The notes: generated by a model not told the origin, from the sequence alone. Shown: positions 34,488 to 43,881, numbered from the stretch's first letter. The stretch: 64,000 bases of DNA from Psychroflexus planctonicus (GCF_014640195.1 NZ_BMGM01000003.1:62001-126000), one strand, 5' to 3'. Numbers and translations: made by a program.

Positions 34488-34937
34488 ATGCAAAAACTCA
34501 ATTTTCCAACATATCAATTTCGTTTCAAAAATACAGAAAATAAAGTCGGCATATTTGCTCCTTTGCGTAAAAAATTTATTTTGCTCACGCCTGAAGAATG
34601 GGTAAGACAACATTGTGTTCAATTTTTGATGCAAGAAAAAAAATATCCAAAAGTGCTATTGAATGAAGAAAAAAAAGTAGAGATAAACGGAATGCCAAAA
34701 CGCTATGACATCTTGGGTTTTAACTCTAACGGAAGCGTTAAGCTTATTGTTGAATGCAAAGCCCCACAAGTACAAATTGAACAAAACACTTTCGACCAGA
34801 TTGCTCGATACAACTTAAGCCTAAAAGCTGAATATTTAATGCTAACCAATGGCTTGAATCATTACTTTTGCCAAATGGATTACCAAAATAAAAGCTATTA
34901 TTTCTTAAAAGATTTACCTGAATATTCAGCAAAATGA
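34488..34937 (+). CDS. Stand-alone HsdR N-terminal-like nuclease domain protein
   Basis: 149 residues matching the type I restriction enzyme R protein N-terminal (HSDR_N_2) family. The PD-(D/E)xK signature is readable: Glu in MPKRYDILGF region preceded by Asp, then IVECKAP with the Glu-x-Lys. A Gln-rich helix (QIEQNTFDQIARYN) follows. There is no helicase, specificity or methylase gene, so this is not a restriction system. It is found beside holA in many Bacteroidota. It may be a housekeeping nuclease for branched or replication DNA, which is an inference. ATGA overlap with the glycosyltransferase gene. Confidence 0.85.
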   Translation: MQKLNFPTYQFRFKNTENKVGIFAPLRKKFILLTPEEWVRQHCVQFLMQEKKYPKVLLNEEKKVEINGMPKRYDILGFNSNGSVKLIVECKAPQVQIEQNTFDQIARYNLSLKAEYLMLTNGLNHYFCQMDYQNKSYYFLKDLPEYSAK

Positions 34938-35902
34938 AAATAGCCATCGTTATTTTAAATTGGAACGGTAAAGCACTGCTCCAAACTTTTCTGCCAAGTG
35001 TTGTACAACATTCAGGAAAGTCTGCTCAAATTTATGTGGCAGATAATGCTTCAACAGACGATTCTCTTGTTTATGTTCAAGAACATTTCCCAGATGTTAA
35101 ATGTATTTCACTTCAAAAAAATTATGGCTACGCTGAAGGTTATAATCTTGCTTTGCAACAAATTAAAGAACCTTATGCTATATTGTTGAATAACGATGTA
35201 GCTTTTAAAAGTGATGCTGTAACTCCTATATTGAAAGCTTTTGAAGAAAACCATAAAATAGCTGCAATTCAACCTAAAATTTTAGACTACAAAAATCCAG
35301 AATATTTTGAATACGCGGGAGCTGGCGGTGGTTTTATAGATTGGTTTGCTTACCCGTATTGTCGTGGTAGAATTTTTTCGAATATAGAAAAAGATAAAGG
35401 TCAGTATAACGATGAAGTTCCTGTTTTTTGGGCAAGTGGAGCTTGTTTAGGAATTCGTGTTTCTGCTTTTTTTGAAGCTGGTGGATTTGACAAAGACTAT
35501 TTTGCTCACATGGAAGAAATAGATTTGTGTTGGCGATTACAAAATCTAGGTCATACAGTTTATTATACAGGCAAAGCTGAAGTGTTTCATCTAGGTGGCG
35601 GAACGCTAGCTAATCAAAATCCTAAGAAAACCTTTTTGAACTTTAGAAACTCACTGTTCAACTTACTAAAAAATGCACCATCTAAAAACATCTACGCTAA
35701 ATTGGTAACTCGAATGTTGCTTGATGGTGTTGCTGCTTTTTTCTTTTTAGCGAAATTTCAGTTTAGTCACTTTACAGCAGTTTTACAAGCACATTTTAGT
35801 TTTTATAGCCAGTTTTCAAAAATGAAAAAGAAACGAAGTATTCCTAAAAATCCACCTAGATACTATGAACGTTTTTCGATTGTACTGGATTCAAAAACCT
35901 AA
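34934..35902 (+). CDS. Family 2 glycosyltransferase
   Basis: 322 residues of the GT-A fold. The N-terminus is IAIVILNWNGKALLQTFLPSV, the metal-binding region is ILLNNDVAF, and the acceptor-site motif is EEIDLCWRLQNLGHTVYY. A hydrophobic C-terminal stretch (about 265-285) may contact the membrane. Related enzymes add rhamnose or other sugars to surface glycans. It overlaps the upstream nuclease gene by four bases (ATGA) and is followed by two REP-like repeats. Confidence 0.88.
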   Translation: MKIAIVILNWNGKALLQTFLPSVVQHSGKSAQIYVADNASTDDSLVYVQEHFPDVKCISLQKNYGYAEGYNLALQQIKEPYAILLNNDVAFKSDAVTPILKAFEENHKIAAIQPKILDYKNPEYFEYAGAGGGFIDWFAYPYCRGRIFSNIEKDKGQYNDEVPVFWASGACLGIRVSAFFEAGGFDKDYFAHMEEIDLCWRLQNLGHTVYYTGKAEVFHLGGGTLANQNPKKTFLNFRNSLFNLLKNAPSKNIYAKLVTRMLLDGVAAFFFLAKFQFSHFTAVLQAHFSFYSQFSKMKKKRSIPKNPPRYYERFSIVLDSKT

Positions 35903-35927
35903 TTAAACTGATAATCAAATCAAACTT

Positions 35928-36112
35928 ACTCAGCTGAGCGAAGTTTGCAACTTCGCTTGATCAACAGTAAATAAATTATTCAAAAACTGAGTTTGGTTAA
36001 AAGTAACTTATATTCGATGTTAACTCAGCTCAGCGAAGTTTGTAACTTCGCTTCATCAAAAAAAATATTCAAAAAATGGGTTTGATGTAAAGTAACTTAC
36101 TTTCAATGTTAA
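35928..36112. repeat. Tandem pair of about 95-bp units, each with a REP-like hairpin
   Basis: Two imperfect copies start at 35928 and 36023 (period 95; the second is a few bases shorter). Each has ACTCAGCT(G/C)AGCGAAGTT near its start and AAGTAACTTA-TTC(G/A)ATGTTA near its end. In each, AGCGAAGTT and AACTTCGCT form a perfect 9-bp stem with a 3-base loop (35937-35957 and 36032-36052). The end of the second copy reaches the stop of the lipoprotein gene. The hairpins may also end transcription from both sides. Confidence 0.75.
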
Positions 36113-36690
36113 CTCGTAAATCGAAATGAATCAATAAAATCTTGTGCTTCTCGATCAAAAACACCTAAAAAATAGACATAATATAATATATTGTTTCTTA
36201 ATATAGCTTTGCCTTTGCCTTTAGCTTTTGGTAAAGCTCTTTTTAATGCAGGTGTAGGTTTGTAAGAGAAAAAAACACCATCAAAAGATTGTAATTTTTT
36301 GTCGTTGAAAAAATCAACAGTAAAACCTTTCTTTTGGAAAAAATTATTCACATCATACATCATCAAATCTTTTATTTCTCGCATATCTTTATTTGCAAGA
36401 AATTCTTCATCCATAACAAAATACTCTACATTAAAAATTCGTGTTTCACCAATTGTGGTTATTACTGAATGATAATCGGCAACTAAATCTTTTTCTTTAT
36501 CATTTTTTTTACGGTAAATATAATGAAATGGTTTACTAGGATATTTAGCAACAAATTTTCCCATTCGGGATGCATATTCACCTTCTGTAGTTTTGAAAAT
36601 ATCATTTGTAGGTTGTTCTTGCAGGTTACAACTGCTAAACAATAAAAAAACAACTATTATAAGGAATGGATTTTGAAAAGCAAGTCTCAT
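36109..36690 (-). CDS. Lipoprotein of unknown function
   Basis: 193 residues. The signal ends in the lipobox LFSSC at Cys21. The mature part is basic and mixed alpha/beta with KAKGKGKAI and the C-terminal FDREAQDFIDSFRFTS. It resembles small flavobacterial envelope proteins that carry a single globular domain, but I can name no family. It lies 24 bases after aroA on the same strand and is probably the last gene of that operon. The 95-bp repeats follow it. Confidence 0.7.
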   Translation of the reverse strand: MRLAFQNPFLIIVVFLLFSSCNLQEQPTNDIFKTTEGEYASRMGKFVAKYPSKPFHYIYRKKNDKEKDLVADYHSVITTIGETRIFNVEYFVMDEEFLANKDMREIKDLMMYDVNNFFQKKGFTVDFFNDKKLQSFDGVFFSYKPTPALKRALPKAKGKGKAILRNNILYYVYFLGVFDREAQDFIDSFRFTS

Positions 36691-36714
36691 AATTTTAGTA
36701 TAATAGGTTGAATT

Positions 36715-37932
36715 TTATAAACTAAATCCAATTTTTTTCAAATCTTTCCAAAAGTTAGGATAGGATTTTTCAACCACTTCTGGATCTTCAATTTTAAGTG
36801 AAGTTTTAGTAGCCAAAGGCGCAAAAGCCATTGCCATTCTATGATCTTGATAAGTCTTCACCAAAACATCAGCGTGCAATTTTTTTGGACTTTTTAAGAA
36901 CAAACTTTGTTCATCAATTTCAACTTGAGCTCCAAATTTTTCCAATTCGTTTTTTAAAGCTTGCAAACGATCGGTTTCTTTAATTTTTAAGGTATGTAAA
37001 CCTGTTAATTTGCAATTTATTCCCAAACCTAAACAAGTAACGGCAATGGTTTGCGCCAAGTCAGGTTGTTGAATTAAATTCAATTGTATTGTTTCGGGCA
37101 ATTGAAAATCTTGTTGTTTTTGAAGCTTTAAAATTCCATTTTTTAAACTTGCTTTTACACCAAAATGCAGATATATTTCTACTAATTTGGCATCACCTTG
37201 AAGAGAATTATTTTTAAAATGCTTCAATTCAAGTTCTAGGTCTTCAGCTAAAGCTACCATACTAAAATGATAAGATGCAGAGCTCCAATCAGATTCAATA
37301 GTATAGTTTAGTGCTTCAATTTCATTTTTCGGGAAAACTTCAATCAATTGATTTTCAAAAGTATACTTCACTCCTATTTCTTTTAAAAGATCTAAAGTCA
37401 TTTTTAAATAGGGTAACGAAGTAATTTCGCCTTTCAGTTTCAACTTTAAGCCTTTCGCCAATTTGGGAGCTACAAGTAACAATGCACTGATGTATTGACT
37501 ACTGACATTGGCACTGAGTTCGATTTCATTTTTTGTTATTTCTTTTCCTTTGATTTGCAAGGGAGGAAAACCTTCTTTCTTTACATATTCTATGTTTGCT
37601 CCTAATTTTTGTAAAGCTTCTACTAAGATTTTAAGCGGTCGGTTTTGCATGCGCTCGCTACCAGTTAATAGGACTGATTTCTGTTCAGTAACTGCAAAAT
37701 ACGCCGTTAAAAAGCGCATGGCCGTTCCAGCGTGATGTACATCAATTGTAGATGAATTATTAGCTAATGCCTTTTGCATTACTTCTACATCTTGCGCATC
37801 AGAAATATTATTTAATTGAATATTTCCATAAAGTTTTTGCAATAAAAGCAACCGATTGGATTCACTTTTTGAACCCGAAATAGACAAACTGGATGAAATT
37901 AGCTCATTAGGTACTGAAAGTTGAATTGACAT
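36715..37932 (-). CDS. aroA: 3-phosphoshikimate 1-carboxyvinyltransferase (EPSP synthase)
   Basis: 405 residues, the short Bacteroidota form. Conserved parts are ISGSKSESNRLLLLQ near the start, HHAGTAMRFLTAYFA (the GTAMRP-type motif), the QYISALLL strand and the C-terminal KTYQDHRMAMAFAPLA. It condenses PEP with shikimate-3-phosphate in the chorismate pathway. The first motif reads SGSKSESNR rather than PGSKSxxNR. The start codon overlaps the stop of the small membrane protein gene by one base. Confidence 0.93.
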   Translation of the reverse strand: MSIQLSVPNELISSSLSISGSKSESNRLLLLQKLYGNIQLNNISDAQDVEVMQKALANNSSTIDVHHAGTAMRFLTAYFAVTEQKSVLLTGSERMQNRPLKILVEALQKLGANIEYVKKEGFPPLQIKGKEITKNEIELSANVSSQYISALLLVAPKLAKGLKLKLKGEITSLPYLKMTLDLLKEIGVKYTFENQLIEVFPKNEIEALNYTIESDWSSASYHFSMVALAEDLELELKHFKNNSLQGDAKLVEIYLHFGVKASLKNGILKLQKQQDFQLPETIQLNLIQQPDLAQTIAVTCLGLGINCKLTGLHTLKIKETDRLQALKNELEKFGAQVEIDEQSLFLKSPKKLHADVLVKTYQDHRMAMAFAPLATKTSLKIEDPEVVEKSYPNFWKDLKKIGFSL

Positions 37933-38186
37933 TAATTTTCGTCTTTTTTTACTTTGCTTCTAAATTTGAAGTAGCTAATTATGAAGCCATAAACAAAACC
38001 ACTCCCAATGTTGGCTACAAAGAAGCGCAGCAAGTTGTCTGATGCAAATCGTTCTTGGATATATAAGGAAACATCAAAATTGAATTTAATTCCAATATCA
38101 ACTAAATTATAAACCGCGATAAAGGCGATGGCTAAATATAAAACAGATTTAAGAAAGCCTTTGGTATGCAAGATTTTACTCAACAT
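37932..38186 (-). CDS. Small membrane protein of unknown function
   Basis: 84 residues with two hydrophobic segments (about 12-30, SVLYLAIAFIAVYNLVDIGI, and about 54-72, FFVANIGSGFVYGFIISYF) and a basic C-terminus. It overlaps the neighbouring genes at both ends by one base, so its translation is coupled to mazG-like and aroA. No domain recognised. Confidence 0.7.
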   Translation of the reverse strand: MLSKILHTKGFLKSVLYLAIAFIAVYNLVDIGIKFNFDVSLYIQERFASDNLLRFFVANIGSGFVYGFIISYFKFRSKVKKDEN

Positions 38187-38512
38187 TACTTTAGTTTTTG
38201 GTTATTTTGGTGTCGATCGTGATCGCGTTTGGTTTTTAGATCTAATTTTTTGTCAAACGCGTCTTGTAAGTCAATTCCAGTTTGGTTGGCCAAACATAAA
38301 ACTACAAAAACAACATCTGCCAATTCTTCCCCAAGGTCTTTATTTTTGTCGCTTTCTTTTTCGCTTTGTTCTCCATAGCGTCTTGCAATAATACGTGCAA
38401 CTTCTCCTACTTCTTCGGTGAGTTGTGCCATGTTGGTTAACTCGTTAAAATAACGAACACCATGTTTTTTAATCCATTTGTCTACTTCTAATTGCGCGTC
38501 TTGAATATTCAT
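38186..38512 (-). CDS. MazG-like nucleotide pyrophosphohydrolase
   Basis: 108 residues from ATG 38512, four bases after the DUF3857 stop (ATG 38530 would overlap it). All-alpha NTP pyrophosphatase: the metal-binding EE-x(n)-EExxD pattern is in LTEEVGEVARIIARRYG and DLGEELADVVFVVLCLANQTG. Such enzymes hydrolyse non-canonical or house-cleaning nucleotides. It sits in a tight run dtd-DUF3857-DUF3857-mazG-aroA seen in other flavobacteria. Confidence 0.88.
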   Translation of the reverse strand: MNIQDAQLEVDKWIKKHGVRYFNELTNMAQLTEEVGEVARIIARRYGEQSEKESDKNKDLGEELADVVFVVLCLANQTGIDLQDAFDKKLDLKTKRDHDRHQNNQKLK

Positions 38513-38516
38513 AGAT

Positions 38517-40523
38517 TTAAGATTTAACAAGAACTATTTTTTCATCTTCTTTTTCTTGCATTGAAATATAGTAATCTCTAAGGTCTGGATAAAGTTCAGG
38601 TGTAATAGTTGGAACTGCAATTTCTTTGGTTACATCTAAGATTAATTTACCACTGTCTACATTTAAGACATAAGTAAATTGAAGTAAACCGTCTGCCATT
38701 TTATAAATATTGTTTTCCGGAGTATAATCTACTTCATAATTTTCTGGAAGATTGATCATGATGCGATATGTATATTTTTTTGGATAAGTAAACTCAACAG
38801 GATATTCTCTTGTTTTTCGTTTAAAAGGATTTTCGTCAGATTTTAAAAATAGTAGTGGAGAAATGTAAATTTTATTAGCAATTTTCTCAACAAAACCTTC
38901 AGATTCACCAAATTTGAAGCTTTGTACCAATGGTTTATTTAAAGCTGAAAGATTATTTTGTGTAAAATCGTGTACATCACTTATTTCAAACTCTTCTTCA
39001 TAAGTGCTTTTTACTTTATCTTCAGATGTTTCTGTAAAAGCATTTCTAGCATTTAAAGCAAATTGATCAAAATAATAGGCTCTAAATTGTCCTTCAACTT
39101 TACCATCTTCGGTTAAAGAAGCCATAACATTAAAACTTGCTTTAGATTGTTGATTAGGTATTAATGGAATGGTTCTGCTTCCATTAGGAGAAATTTCAAT
39201 TCCTTGCCAGTTCATGGTTCTTGTCGGAATTAAATTTAAACTAGAATATTTGTCAGTTGCGTCTAATAAAAAATAATTTTCACCAACAGTAACTCCAGAA
39301 ATAATATAATTAAAACCTGTAACTGTAGGAAAAAAAGGAATTCCATTTCCAATGGTACTACAAACCACAGGATGTGCATCTATGCCTTTATATCGTAACA
39401 TGGCTGTTAACATGATATTTAAATCTGCAGAATTCCCAGAACCTTCTTTATAAACTTTTTTTAAGTTGTCGCTGCAAAACCTTCTACTTTCTTCGTTCCA
39501 TTCTACTTTGTTTTTTACAAAATTTAAAATTTGATGTACTAACTCAATTTCATCGGTTGTGCCTTCTAAGTATGCATCCAAATCTTCTTCAAAATATTTA
39601 CCTCGCTCTAGTTCTTTAGAAAATGTTTCAGACTCTCGAAGACTTTCCTCTACATCTTCCCATGTTGTTGCAAAGTATTTAACATCACCTACATCACCTT
39701 TTCTGTAAGAGCTTAATTCATAACTTAATGCAGTAAGGTAATTCGATATATTATTTACATGATTTTCGCCTTCAACAGCTTCTAAGTTTTTAGCTTCATG
39801 CACTTTATGTGTAATCGTAAAGTTGGTATTTGTTACTCCACCTACTCGACCGTTTAAATTTTCATCTTTTGTTTCTATTTTATTATACCCACGAGTTTGT
39901 GAGCGGTAAGTGAGATATTCGGTGGGTATGTACAATTCAAAAACAGAGCTTTTTGTTGGAATGCTTGATTGAAATCCCCAGCGTGGCAAATTTCTAATGT
40001 TTGGAGATTCTACTGTGTAAGTAAATTCTATAATTACGCCGTCCTGTATAGATGGAAATGTGAATTTTTTAGCGGATGCATATTCGTTAAGTTCTACGTC
40101 AAATATGTCTTTTTTTCTAATTTTATCGTCTTTTACTTTTCCATCTTCTAAATAGTAAGTTCTGGCATCAATTCGTTTAACTCTTTCGCTATAAGATGTA
40201 GATTCACCAACATAAAACGGAATTTCAATATTGGCTTCATCGTATCCATCTTTGTTAAAAATTTTAATTCTTCGGGTAACTTCAAAAGAATAAATCCAAC
40301 CTGAATTTGTAATTGAAAAGGAGATTTCTCCTTTTTCATTTAATACTTCTGCAGCAGCTAAAGAATCGATTTCGCTATGTTCTTTTTCAAGCATTTCTAC
40401 AGTAATGTCACCAAAATCTTTATTTTGAGCTATACTAAGATTCGAAAAAATTACCAATAAAAAAGCGCTTGCTAAAAATTGATTTATTTTTTTAGTAGTG
40501 GAAGCTAATTTTAGTGTTTTCAT
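38517..40523 (-). CDS. DUF3857 protein with degenerate transglutaminase core
   Basis: 668 residues. A signal peptide (about 1-32, ending NLSIAQ) precedes an N-terminal DUF3857 beta domain (about 50-260), a transglutaminase-like domain (about 290-430) and a C-terminal beta region. Where active members have a Cys, the motif reads EGSGNSADLNIMLTAML (Ser), and where they have FNH it reads FNYIISGV (Tyr). Only the Asp in YFLLDATDKYS is kept. It is thus predicted to be a non-catalytic relative. It overlaps its paralogue upstream by 32 bases, which includes its signal sequence. Confidence 0.85.
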   Translation of the reverse strand: MKTLKLASTTKKINQFLASAFLLVIFSNLSIAQNKDFGDITVEMLEKEHSEIDSLAAAEVLNEKGEISFSITNSGWIYSFEVTRRIKIFNKDGYDEANIEIPFYVGESTSYSERVKRIDARTYYLEDGKVKDDKIRKKDIFDVELNEYASAKKFTFPSIQDGVIIEFTYTVESPNIRNLPRWGFQSSIPTKSSVFELYIPTEYLTYRSQTRGYNKIETKDENLNGRVGGVTNTNFTITHKVHEAKNLEAVEGENHVNNISNYLTALSYELSSYRKGDVGDVKYFATTWEDVEESLRESETFSKELERGKYFEEDLDAYLEGTTDEIELVHQILNFVKNKVEWNEESRRFCSDNLKKVYKEGSGNSADLNIMLTAMLRYKGIDAHPVVCSTIGNGIPFFPTVTGFNYIISGVTVGENYFLLDATDKYSSLNLIPTRTMNWQGIEISPNGSRTIPLIPNQQSKASFNVMASLTEDGKVEGQFRAYYFDQFALNARNAFTETSEDKVKSTYEEEFEISDVHDFTQNNLSALNKPLVQSFKFGESEGFVEKIANKIYISPLLFLKSDENPFKRKTREYPVEFTYPKKYTYRIMINLPENYEVDYTPENNIYKMADGLLQFTYVLNVDSGKLILDVTKEIAVPTITPELYPDLRDYYISMQEKEDEKIVLVKS

Positions 40524-42378
40524 AATTTTCTATTTGATTTATAAAGTTTACAAAGTCAGAAAAATCTGTCTTTTCATATTCATTATGGTTAAGTTGAAGG
40601 TTTCTTCGAACAATAAATACAGCATTGTTTAACTCAAATTGAAGCGAATACTCTCCAAACTTATTCTTTATTACTATGTTTTCAGGCAGCGCATTAAGCT
40701 GAAGCTCATCCATATTAAATTGATAAACATCATTATCTACAAAGCCTCTGGATACCACAAATGGGTTTTTACGTTCTCCATCTTCTTTTATTCCAAAGCT
40801 CAGTCTGTTAAAAGGAATGGCGTTAAATACTAAGTCGTTTCCGTATTTCTTAAAGTAATTTTGTACATCTACATTAAGTGATTCACTAAATATAATATCT
40901 TCCTTATTGTTTATAAAACTATAATCATTGATGTTTAAACGCTTTAAATGCGACCAAATTGAAGAATAATAACGTTCAACTCTACTTGGGTCGGCATTGG
41001 CCAAAAAGAAATGCGATTGATATTGCGTACCTTGTGTTTCAATCATTACTTCTGCTTTTAGCATTTCATTTTCAATATCAATGATGGCCTGTGTGCCTTG
41101 AAAATTATCATTTTCTATATACGCAGGTGTTTTCAAAATTTTACCACCTTTATTGCCAACAGCCAAAACATTTCGGTTATCCGTAAAGCTGCCAAGAAAG
41201 TTAAATGGCATTTTTTGACTGGTGCATTCTAACCAAATATCTTCTTGATTTTCAACAGGGATATTTAAAATAACATGATTTCCCTGCATCGATGCAAAAT
41301 CCTTTTCTAAATCGCTGATCTCTCTTCCCGATTGCACAACGCAGTAATTCGATTCTATTCCTGCTACTTGCAACAAAGATTTTGTATAATTGGTTAAGCC
41401 TTTGCAGTCTCCGTATTTAGAAATATCTACTTCTCCTGCTGGTGAAGGTTTCCAACCGCCAATACCTATTTGTAAACTGATGTAACGCGTATTATCTTGC
41501 ACATATTGGTAGATGGCTTTAGCTTTTTCTTCTACTGTTTCTAAATCTGAAACTAAATTTTGTACTGCAATAATTGTTGACTCTGGTAACTGGTTGACGT
41601 TATTAAGTAAATTTTCGTTTTGCCATTTTCCAAAAGATTCCCAATTAGAAGCTTCTCCCTTAACTCCTTCTAATTCAAACTTAGAAAGAGCAAACATTAT
41701 TTTTGGTGTAAATGTACTTAAAGATGGACTGTAACTTTCTTTTTGAACGGCTTCAAGGTTTTGAATACTAAATAAGTAAGTATTCCCATAGATGGAATCT
41801 TTCACTTTTTCTTTTGCATGCGTATTTTTATGAAACCTTAAAGCTGCATCAGATTCATTAACAATTTTAAAAGATTTTTTTAAGACTGCTTGATTATAAC
41901 TTGATACGGGAACAAAAGGACGTATAAAAGCGGTATTACTTGTTTGTATTTCGCTAGTGTACACAATTTTAACGGGAAAATCTTTGGGTTCGTAGTCCAG
42001 GTACAACACCCTATCGTCAGAATACATAGTGCCACTTGTTACTGCAGAAACATCTTTAAAATCTCTTTTTTTAAATTTTTCTAATTTTTCGCCATTCGTA
42101 TCGTAAGCAATAGCTTCAATACTTTTAACTTTTGTGTTATCGCTATAAAACTCTACTGCACCAACTCCAGACATCCCTTTTTCATTAAGCACTAGTACTT
42201 CCTTCAATTCATCTATTTGCATTTTATTGTAAGCAGAAATAGTAATGTCAATCTTTTGATGTAATACAATAGAATTAGCACCACCCATTAGATTGGTCAC
42301 TACTGTAGATTGGTTATCATCTTTTTGTGAAAAAGCCATAGCAAACACAAAAAAAAGTAAATAAGTAAGATTTTTCAT
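40492..42378 (-). CDS. DUF3857 protein with transglutaminase-like core
   Basis: 628 residues from ATG 42378, which begins a good signal peptide (MKNLTYLLFFVFAMAFSQ); the open frame reaches 42429. Domains are DUF3857 (about 40-230) and a transglutaminase-like fold with Cys in KYGDCKGLTNYTKSLL and His in MQGNHVILNIPV. A Glu in WLECTSQK takes the place of the usual Asp. It could be an active cysteine peptidase or transamidase in the periplasm, but no substrate is known for the family. The second paralogue follows directly. Confidence 0.87.
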   Translation of the reverse strand: MKNLTYLLFFVFAMAFSQKDDNQSTVVTNLMGGANSIVLHQKIDITISAYNKMQIDELKEVLVLNEKGMSGVGAVEFYSDNTKVKSIEAIAYDTNGEKLEKFKKRDFKDVSAVTSGTMYSDDRVLYLDYEPKDFPVKIVYTSEIQTSNTAFIRPFVPVSSYNQAVLKKSFKIVNESDAALRFHKNTHAKEKVKDSIYGNTYLFSIQNLEAVQKESYSPSLSTFTPKIMFALSKFELEGVKGEASNWESFGKWQNENLLNNVNQLPESTIIAVQNLVSDLETVEEKAKAIYQYVQDNTRYISLQIGIGGWKPSPAGEVDISKYGDCKGLTNYTKSLLQVAGIESNYCVVQSGREISDLEKDFASMQGNHVILNIPVENQEDIWLECTSQKMPFNFLGSFTDNRNVLAVGNKGGKILKTPAYIENDNFQGTQAIIDIENEMLKAEVMIETQGTQYQSHFFLANADPSRVERYYSSIWSHLKRLNINDYSFINNKEDIIFSESLNVDVQNYFKKYGNDLVFNAIPFNRLSFGIKEDGERKNPFVVSRGFVDNDVYQFNMDELQLNALPENIVIKNKFGEYSLQFELNNAVFIVRRNLQLNHNEYEKTDFSDFVNFINQIENYENTKISFHY

Positions 42379-42468
42379 GAAGTTTTTATATACATCAAAA
42401 ATAAATATTTTGATTTTCTTAACAAACAAAAGCTTTGTAAATTTAAATAATCTTCAAATCAAAAAGCT

Positions 42469-42921
42469 TTATTCCTTTTGTTTAGAATCTATAAACAAGG
42501 TAACAGGACCATCATTAACCAAACTTACGTTCATCATAGCTCCAAATTGTCCAGTTTCAATTTTAATGGAATAGTTTTCTTTTAGGTGATTAACAAATTG
42601 ATTGTAAAGAATCTCTGCTTTTTCTGGTTTTGCTGCTTTTATAAAGCTTGGTCTGTTTCCCTTTTTAGTTGAAGCATGAAGCGTAAACTGGCTAACAACT
42701 AAAAGTTCTCCATTTACATCTAAACAACTTTTGTTCATCATTGAAGCTTCATCTGAAAATATGCGCATGTTCACTAACTTTCTAGAAAGCCACTCGATAT
42801 CTTCTTGGGTATCTTCATTTTCAATGCCTAATAAAACCAACAAACCTTGACCAATATTTCCTATTACATCTTGGTCTACTTCTACTTTTGCTTGGCTAAC
42901 TCGTTGAATAATAATACGCAT
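42469..42921 (-). CDS. dtd: D-aminoacyl-tRNA deacylase
   Basis: 150 residues, normal length for DTD. The active-site motifs are VVSQFTLHAST (SQFTL) and SLVNDGPVTLFIDSK (the GPVT motif, with the expected Gly-cisPro). It removes D-amino acids and glycine from mischarged tRNAs. Three bases separate it from rsgA upstream, so they form an operon. Confidence 0.95.
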   Translation of the reverse strand: MRIIIQRVSQAKVEVDQDVIGNIGQGLLVLLGIENEDTQEDIEWLSRKLVNMRIFSDEASMMNKSCLDVNGELLVVSQFTLHASTKKGNRPSFIKAAKPEKAEILYNQFVNHLKENYSIKIETGQFGAMMNVSLVNDGPVTLFIDSKQKE

Positions 42922-42924
42922 AAA

Positions 42925-43881
42925 CTATTTTTCTCCGTAAATGTCTGATCGGTATTGTTCGTCTTCGTTGTTGATAATTTGCAAGTAACTTTTGTATCGC
43001 GAATAAGCAATTTCATCTTTTTCTAAAGCTTCTTTAACTGCACATTTAGGTTCTTCAATATGTTTGCAATTGTGAAATTTGCAGTCTTGCTTTAAGGCGA
43101 AAAACTCTGGAAAATAATCACCTAATTCATTTTCATTGATATCAACCACACCAAAACCACGAATTCCAGGCGTATCGATTAATTGAGCACCAAAGTCTAA
43201 ATCGTACATTTCTGCAAAAGTTGTGGTATGTTGTCCTTGTTGATGTTGAAGCGAAATAGAAGAAGTTTTTAAATTCAACCCTGGTTGAAGCGCATTGGCT
43301 AAAGTAGATTTTCCAACGCCAGAATGACCAGATAAGAGTACTTTTTTTCCTTTCATCAAGGATTTTACTTCATCGATATTTTTTCCAGTTTCTGCTGAAA
43401 TACCGATGCATTGGTAGCCTATATTCCGGTATAATTCTGCTAAAAATTTCATTTCAGCAAATTCTTCTAAATTGTATGCATCTACCTTATTGAATAGCAA
43501 AATTACTGGAATATGATAAGCTTCAGCGGTAACTAAAAACCGATCGATAAATGTGGTAGAAGTTGGCGGATTATTATAAGTAATCATCAAACAGGCCAAA
43601 TCGATATTAGCTGCTAAAATATGAGTTTGTTTAGATAAATTAACCGATTTCCGAATGATGTAATTTTTACGTTCTTCAATTTCTTGAATTACACCAACTT
43701 CTTCGTCTCCCTTGGTTTCTACTTTAAGTACAACAACATCTCCAACGGCAACTGGATTGGTACTTTTTATGCCTTGTATTCTAAATTTACCTTTTATTCG
43801 GGAAGGATAAATTTTACCATCTTCTCCTTTTACCGTGTACCAACTGCCCGTTGACTTATAAACAATGCCGCGTTTTTTCAA
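42925..43881 (-). CDS. rsgA: Ribosome small-subunit-dependent GTPase A
   Basis: 318 residues. An OB fold (about 5-75) is followed by a circularly permuted GTPase: G4 LLFNKVDAY precedes G1 LSGHSGVGKSTLANAL and G3 DTPGIRGFG. A zinc-binding C-terminal part has Cys and His in DCKFHNCKHIEEPKC. It assists late 30S maturation. It is the first gene of the dtd run and 66 bases from msrA. Confidence 0.95.
   Translation of the reverse strand: MKKRGIVYKSTGSWYTVKGEDGKIYPSRIKGKFRIQGIKSTNPVAVGDVVVLKVETKGDEEVGVIQEIEERKNYIIRKSVNLSKQTHILAANIDLACLMITYNNPPTSTTFIDRFLVTAEAYHIPVILLFNKVDAYNLEEFAEMKFLAELYRNIGYQCIGISAETGKNIDEVKSLMKGKKVLLSGHSGVGKSTLANALQPGLNLKTSSISLQHQQGQHTTTFAEMYDLDFGAQLIDTPGIRGFGVVDINENELGDYFPEFFALKQDCKFHNCKHIEEPKCAVKEALEKDEIAYSRYKSYLQIINNEDEQYRSDIYGEK

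Noticed and set aside
34488-34937. A restriction-modification system
   Set aside because: Only the N-terminal nuclease-type domain of HsdR is present; no methylase, specificity or translocase gene is near.
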